This document shows, in pieces, positions 6,943 to 10,750 of a stretch of DNA of 10,750 nt. The stretch is from Bacillota bacterium (lineage in GTDB: Bacteria > Bacillota > Sulfobacillia > JAJZYS01 > JAJYTV01), in the NCBI GenBank assembly GCA_021786135.1, contig JAJYNV010000262.1:1-10750 (forward strand), given 5' to 3'. Below the pieces are notes generated by a model. That model had not been told where the DNA came from and searched no databases. It saw nothing but the letters and a program-made list of their open reading frames with translations. Each line of letters starts with the position of its first letter. Positions within the stretch are counted from its first letter, which is position 1. Made by a program: the position numbers and the translations under genes.

Positions 6943-7920
6943 ATGGAGTTGATCGAGAGGCCGAGGCGCCTGCGCCAGAGCCGTGCTATGCGTGATCTCG
7001 TTGCCGAGACGGACCTCAGAGCCAAGGACCTCGTCCAGCCGCTGTTCGTTGTGCCGGGAGAGGGCGTACGTCGGCCGATCTCGGCCCTGCCGGGGCAATA
7101 CCATCTCTCGCCTGATGAGGCGGCCGAAGAGGCGGAGGCCATCTACCGCGCCGGTGTACCGGCCATCCTCCTATTCGGCATTCCGCCCGAGAAGGATGCG
7201 GTCGGCAGCTGGGCAGCGCGCCTCGATGCGCCGGTTCAGGACGCGACGCGGCGCATCAAGAGGGCGGTACCGGAACTCCTGGTGATGGCGGACACCTGCC
7301 TTTGCGAATACACGGACCACGGCCACTGCGGCGTGCTGCGCGGCGATGGCACGGTAGACAACGACGAGACCCTGCCGCTGCTCGCATCAGCTGCCGTCAG
7401 CCAGGCCGAGGCCGGCGCCGATGTGATCGCGCCGAGCGACATGATGGACGGCAGGGTCGGCGCGTTGCGGGCGGGCCTCGATGGGGCCGGATTCACCGGT
7501 ACCGCGATCCTTTCCTACGCCGTGAAGTACCGCTCGGCATTCTACGGGCCTTTCCGCGAGGCGGCGGGATCTGCGCCGCAGCACGGCGACCGGTCAGGTT
7601 ACCAGATGGATTTCCGCAACGGGCGTGAGGCGATGCGCGAGGCCAGGATCGATATCGAGGAAGGCGCCGACATGCTGCTGGTGAAGCCCGGCATGCCCTA
7701 TCTCGACGTCCTCTCCGCCGTTGCCCAGAGCTCCGCGGTGCCGGTCGGGGCCTACCAAGTGTCTGGTGAATATGCCATGCTGGAAGCAGCCGCCGAGCGC
7801 GGCTGGCTCGATCGGGACCAGGTGGTGCAGGAGTCGCTCGTCGCCTTGAAGCGTGCGGGAGCCCGCTTCATCATCACCTACTACGCGCATGAATGGGCCA
7901 AGCGCGCTCTCGCACGTTGA
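6943..7920 (+). CDS. hemB: Delta-aminolevulinic acid dehydratase (porphobilinogen synthase)
   Basis: Condenses two 5-aminolevulinate molecules to porphobilinogen (EC 4.2.1.24). The 325-residue length is typical. The zinc-dependent class is shown by the cysteine triad Cys119, Cys121 and Cys129 in DTCLCEYTDHGHCG. The two Schiff-base lysines are Lys195 in SYAVKYRSAFYGPF and Lys248 in LLVKPGMPYLD. PSDMMDGRVGALR and GAYQVSGEYAM complete the TIM-barrel signature. The start is ATG at 6943 with GAGGAGTGA at 6928-6936. It follows hemD by 22 nt and precedes ispH by 17 nt, consistent with one transcript. The three cysteines distinguish it from magnesium-type (Asp-rich) HemB proteins. Confidence 0.97.
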   Translation: MELIERPRRLRQSRAMRDLVAETDLRAKDLVQPLFVVPGEGVRRPISALPGQYHLSPDEAAEEAEAIYRAGVPAILLFGIPPEKDAVGSWAARLDAPVQDATRRIKRAVPELLVMADTCLCEYTDHGHCGVLRGDGTVDNDETLPLLASAAVSQAEAGADVIAPSDMMDGRVGALRAGLDGAGFTGTAILSYAVKYRSAFYGPFREAAGSAPQHGDRSGYQMDFRNGREAMREARIDIEEGADMLLVKPGMPYLDVLSAVAQSSAVPVGAYQVSGEYAMLEAAAERGWLDRDQVVQESLVALKRAGARFIITYYAHEWAKRALAR

Positions 7921-7937
7921 CGAGGGGGAGATCGCCC

Positions 7938-8837
7938 GTGCAGGTCGTGAGGATCACACCGCGCGGCTATTGCTACGGCGTCGTCGACGCCATGAAGCTT
8001 GTGCGGCAGGTTGCGGAAGACCCGGGGACGCGCAAGCCGATCTTCGTTCTCGGGCTGATTGTCCATAATCGCCATGCGGTGGAGGAACTCGACCGCTATG
8101 GCGTCATTTCGCTCGACGGCGAGAACCGGCTCGAGTTGATCGAGCAAGTGAGCGAGGGGACGGTTGTCTTCACCGCCCACGGCGTATCGGAAGCCGTGCG
8201 ACGGCGTGCGGCCGAGAGGGGGCTGGATGTCGTGGACGCCACTTGTCCTGACGTGACCAAGACCCATGACCTTATCCGTAGCTTGGCGCAGGAAGACTAC
8301 ACGATCCTCTACATCGGCCGTCGCGGCCACCCGGAACCCGAGGGTGCCATGGGCGAAGCGCCGGAGAGCGTGTACCTCATCGAAACGGCGCAGGATGCGC
8401 ATGATCTCGACCTTGAGGGCAAGAAGGTCGCGGTGGTGACGCAGACGACGCTCTCACGCTGGGACACCGAGGAGACCATCGAGGAGCTCCGTCGCCGCTA
8501 TCCGCAGATCGAGGTGTTCAACGAGATCTGCCTAGCCACGCAACTGCGGCAGGAAGCCGCGGTGCGGCAGGCGGAGAACTGCGACCTCGTCATCGTCGTG
8601 GGCGACACCCGCTCGAACAATTCGAACCGACTCGTTCAGGTGGTGCGCGAGCAAGCCGGCCGCCCGGCCTATCTTGTGGACGGCGTGCATGAGATCGACC
8701 CCCGATGGCTCGAGGGCAAGGAGACGGTGGGCGTCACGGCCGGGTCATCGACGCCCAGCCCGATCACGCGCGAAGTGATCCGCTTCCTGGAGGAGTATCC
8801 CGCCGGCCAGGCCAGCGCCAGCACGGCGCGGGACTGA
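7938..8837 (+). CDS. ispH: 4-hydroxy-3-methylbut-2-enyl diphosphate reductase
   Basis: The last enzyme of the MEP isoprenoid pathway. It is an iron-sulfur protein converting HMBPP to IPP and DMAPP (EC 1.17.7.4), formerly LytB. At 299 residues it is of normal size. The three cluster cysteines are present: Cys12 in RGYCYGV, Cys103 in DATCPDVTKTH, and Cys198 in FNEICLAT. Other signatures are LGLIVHNRHAVEEL, FTAHGVS, RGHPEPEGAMGEAP, VVTQTTLS, DTRSNNSNRLVQV and TAGSSTPSPIT. The start is GTG at 7938, with GAGGGGGAG 7 nt upstream, which puts Cys12 at its expected place. The frame is open further upstream inside hemB without a good ribosome site. Its place after hemB links isoprenoid supply with quinone and haem synthesis. 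The last residues (PAGQASASTARD) form a polar tail beyond the family core. Confidence 0.96.
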   Translation: MQVVRITPRGYCYGVVDAMKLVRQVAEDPGTRKPIFVLGLIVHNRHAVEELDRYGVISLDGENRLELIEQVSEGTVVFTAHGVSEAVRRRAAERGLDVVDATCPDVTKTHDLIRSLAQEDYTILYIGRRGHPEPEGAMGEAPESVYLIETAQDAHDLDLEGKKVAVVTQTTLSRWDTEETIEELRRRYPQIEVFNEICLATQLRQEAAVRQAENCDLVIVVGDTRSNNSNRLVQVVREQAGRPAYLVDGVHEIDPRWLEGKETVGVTAGSSTPSPITREVIRFLEEYPAGQASASTARD

Positions 8838-8846
8838 GGACCGGCC

Positions 8847-9683
8847 GTGTATACCGCCCAGGCGCTCCGGAGCTCTTTCCCCCCGCGCCAGGGCCTTTGG
8901 TGGCTCGTACCGCGCGAGTACGGCGCATGGTCGATGCTGGTGACTGGGTACGTCACCGCGCTCGCTGTGGCCGACCGCCTGACGCCCGCTGCCCTCTGGC
9001 TTCTGCCAGCCATGATTCTGCTCCTGATGGTGAAGGAGCCGCTTGAGCGGCTCCTTCGCGTACATGGGGACGGACAGAGGTTCCTTTGGCGCTATCTGAG
9101 CATTCTCCTGGGAGAACTCCTGCTGTCGGGCGTCTTCGGCAGCCTCGCCGCAGGGAGCGCCCACAATGCTGCGATCTATGCCCTGCCGCTGATTGCGGCA
9201 CCCTTCTACGCGGTGGCGATGCTGCTCGGCTTCTGGGGCGAGCGCGGGCGAACCTTGCGGGAACTCGTGGCCACGTGGGGGCTCCTGCTCGTCGTGCCCG
9301 GGACCTGGATCGCCTTGGGGCTCTCGGCGGACATGGCGATGTGGATCGTCTACCTCGGGCTCGTGCTGCATTTTCTCTATGGCGTAGGATTCCTCAGGCT
9401 TCAGATCGTCGCGGCTCGCACCGGCATGGACGCCGAAGAGGTGCGTCAGGGGACGATCCTGCTCGCAGGATCCGCTTCGCTGGTCACGGTGGGCGTCGTG
9501 ATCGTCAGCCTGTTCGGCTACCTTCCCATCTGGGCAGCCGTGCCGCTCCTCCCGCAGATGGCGCGCGCGTATCTGTGGCTCGGCAGTGGCCGCCCCTGGC
9601 TTGAGATCAGCCGCATGGGCCGCCAGGAGGTAGGTCTGGCGACGGCGATCCTGGTCCTCTACGCGCTTGTCGCCCACGCCTGA
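8847..9683 (+). CDS. YwiC-like integral membrane protein
   Basis: A 278-residue polytopic membrane protein resembling the YwiC-like family (named after Bacillus subtilis YwiC). The hallmark is the N-terminal VPREYGAWSMLVTGY, a version of the PREHGAW motif. About seven or eight hydrophobic helices follow, roughly at residues 29-44, 48-62, 82-102, 108-130, 140-158, 165-185, 200-232 and 260-277. A conserved-looking polar loop GFWGERGRTLREL sits between two of them. The biochemical function is unknown to me. In B. subtilis, ywiC lies among nitrate-respiration genes, and here it sits with haem and menaquinone genes, so a role linked to respiration is a reasonable guess. UbiA-type DxxxD prenyltransferase motifs are not visible. 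The start is GTG at 8847 with GAGGA 6 nt upstream, 9 nt after ispH. Its stop codon lies in the loop of a strong hairpin. Confidence 0.8.
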   Translation: MYTAQALRSSFPPRQGLWWLVPREYGAWSMLVTGYVTALAVADRLTPAALWLLPAMILLLMVKEPLERLLRVHGDGQRFLWRYLSILLGELLLSGVFGSLAAGSAHNAAIYALPLIAAPFYAVAMLLGFWGERGRTLRELVATWGLLLVVPGTWIALGLSADMAMWIVYLGLVLHFLYGVGFLRLQIVAARTGMDAEEVRQGTILLAGSASLVTVGVVIVSLFGYLPIWAAVPLLPQMARAYLWLGSGRPWLEISRMGRQEVGLATAILVLYALVAHA

Positions 9684-9701
9684 GGGCGCGGGCGACAAGC
9701 G
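9664..9701. terminator. Long inverted repeat, likely bidirectional terminator at convergent gene ends
   Basis: CGCTTGTCGCCC (9664-9675) pairs perfectly with GGGCGACAAGCG (9690-9701). After an A/C mismatch, a further CGCC/GGCG helix of 4 bp closes on a TGAG tetraloop (9681-9684). The total is 16 pairs in 38 nt. It lies exactly between the end of the cluster and the convergent MFS gene, the usual site of a shared terminator. No T run follows on either strand, so it is not a classic intrinsic terminator and may instead stabilise the 3' end. The left arm lies within the YwiC-like coding sequence. Confidence 0.65.
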
Positions 9702-9712
9702 GAGAGACTCGT

Positions 9713-10750
9713 TCAATCCGGCAGGAAAGGCATGTCGCGCCCCAAGGCGCCGGTGTCCTTCGGCATGAACCACTGCATCACGAGGGAGACGATCGAGATC
9801 GCGACCACCAGGATCATGGCGTCGCGGAAGCCTTGATAGTAGCCACCCGCCAGGGTGCCGATCTCGAAGATGGCGGCAACCAGTGCCTGGCCGAGGCTCA
9901 TGCCAATCGAGCGGCCCATGTTGAGGAGGCCACCGGTGACACCGAGGTGCTCGGGAGGCGCGCTTCCCATGACCGAGCTGTTGTTGGGCGGAGTGAAGAC
10001 GCCGGCTCCGACTCCGATCAGGGCCATGGCGGGGACTGTCCAGGCGAAGGCCGTGAACGGCGTCCAGAGGTAGATCGCGATGGCGCCTGCGGTGAGTACG
10101 ACCAGCCCGCCAACGGCCACCTTGCGGTTGCCGAAGCGGTCGGCCAAGGTGCCCGCCAGAGGCGCTACCGCGGTCATGGCGAGTGCGATGGCCATCAGGA
10201 GGAGCCCCATGCTAGCCGCAGGCAGGTGGCGCACCTCCTGCAGGTAGTAGGGCGTGAGGAACATCACACCGTAGAGCACGCTGAACGAGAGAATGCCCAG
10301 GACGACACCGCCGCTGACGTTGAGGATCTTGACAAGCTGAGGATCGACGAGGGGCGTCGGCACGAGACCCTGACGGCGGGCGAAGACGTATCCCAGGACG
10401 ACGGCGATCCCGAGTTCAACGTACCAGAACTGGTGGCCGGGCAGCGTCGGATTCAGGGCCAGGAGAACCAGCACGAGAACGATGGCCATGAGACCGGACG
10501 AGACCACGTCGACCCGCGGCATCGTCCCTCCCTTGGGATCCTTGGGCAGCGTGAACGGCGCCACGATCAGAGCGATGGCAGCGATCGGCAGGTTGACGAG
10601 GAAGATAGCGCGCCAGGAGAAGGCGGCGATGAGGAGACCGCCGATGGCCGGCCCGATAGCGAGACCCACAGCCTGTGCGGCACCCTGCACTCCGATCGCG
10701 CGGCCGCGCATCGATGGTGGTACGCTGGACGTGACGATCGCCACCGAATT
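9713..10750 (-). CDS. MFS transporter, DHA2 (EmrB/QacA-like) drug exporter, 5'-partial
   Basis: A proton-driven exporter of the major facilitator superfamily, cut by the right edge of the window. The frame is open to position 10750, and the GTG at 10744 is an internal codon rather than the start. The visible 345 residues begin just before the segment VPPSMRGRAIGVQGAAQAVG, which follows helix 4 in EmrB/QacA proteins. The typical GPAIGGLLIAAFSWRAIFLVNLPI block (motif C region and helix 6) comes next. Roughly 105-115 N-terminal residues are therefore missing, judging from the family. The remaining helices agree with a 14-helix DHA2 topology; APLAGTLADRFGNRK is the second-half copy of motif A (GxLaDrxGrkk). 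The substrate cannot be predicted. The gene converges on the haem cluster, separated by the hairpin at 9664-9701, and is probably not functionally tied to it. Confidence 0.9.
   Translation of the reverse strand, partial: NSVAIVTSSVPPSMRGRAIGVQGAAQAVGLAIGPAIGGLLIAAFSWRAIFLVNLPIAAIALIVAPFTLPKDPKGGTMPRVDVVSSGLMAIVLVLVLLALNPTLPGHQFWYVELGIAVVLGYVFARRQGLVPTPLVDPQLVKILNVSGGVVLGILSFSVLYGVMFLTPYYLQEVRHLPAASMGLLLMAIALAMTAVAPLAGTLADRFGNRKVAVGGLVVLTAGAIAIYLWTPFTAFAWTVPAMALIGVGAGVFTPPNNSSVMGSAPPEHLGVTGGLLNMGRSIGMSLGQALVAAIFEIGTLAGGYYQGFRDAMILVVAISIVSLVMQWFMPKDTGALGRDMPFLPD

Noticed and set aside
7922..7937. Imperfect GGG...GATC...CCC palindrome around the ispH ribosome site
   Set aside because: Only about three outer pairs plus the GATC core can form, with a mismatch between. 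This is expected by chance in such GC-rich sequence.
10742..10744. GTG as the start of the MFS gene
   Set aside because: The reading frame continues to the window edge, and the protein there corresponds to the end of helix 4 of DHA2 transporters, so the true start lies outside.
1..10750. Mobile elements, CRISPR arrays, tRNA/rRNA genes, toxin-antitoxin or phage genes
   Set aside because: I read for repeats, cloverleaf-like segments and recognisable protein families and found none. Gene content is ordinary biosynthesis with two flanking accessory genes.

Overview
This is a GC-rich bacterial chromosome segment. Most of it is one co-directional (+) cluster for tetrapyrrole, menaquinone and isoprenoid biosynthesis. 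Features pointing to a high-GC Gram-positive lineage, probably Bacillota, are: strong GGAGG-type ribosome sites, GTG and TTG starts, glutamyl-tRNA (C5) haem synthesis, a MenG-type methyltransferase, a YwiC-like membrane protein and a lipobox lipoprotein. The phylum is an inference and cannot be fixed from this window.

Layout. Positions 161-1240 (+) encode a one-component regulator with an XRE helix-turn-helix and a molybdate-binding-like (PBP_like) domain. It converges on, and overlaps by 19 nt, a gene for a secreted lipoprotein of unknown function (1222-2373, -). The 2374-2534 region is divergent. It holds a plausible promoter for the lipoprotein with a perfect inverted repeat at its -10/start point. 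Rightward from about 2535 come a small two-helix membrane protein, menG (2867-3580), hemA (3577-4857), hemC (4943-5863), a HemD protein with an unusual N-terminal extension (5853-6920), hemB (6943-7920), ispH (7938-8837) and a YwiC-like membrane protein (8847-9683). Spacing is tight (overlaps or gaps of up to 22 nt), except for 85 nt between hemA and hemC. A long hairpin at 9664-9701 closes the cluster. A DHA2-type MFS exporter follows on the minus strand and runs off the right edge.

How the genes work together. HemA reduces glutamyl-tRNA to glutamate-1-semialdehyde. HemB condenses 5-aminolevulinate to porphobilinogen, HemC polymerises it to hydroxymethylbilane, and HemD closes the ring to uroporphyrinogen III. 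IspH supplies IPP and DMAPP for prenyl chains, and MenG finishes menaquinone. Together these provide haem and quinone for a respiratory chain. hemL, the aminomutase between HemA and HemB, is not in the window.

I saw no phage, CRISPR, transposon, toxin-antitoxin or other defence-like system. The strongest oddity is the HemD N-terminus, which looks like a truncated, degenerate SUMT (uroporphyrinogen III methyltransferase) domain. Other points are the hairpin with a stop codon in its loop, two operator-like repeats, and two small unassigned membrane or envelope proteins.
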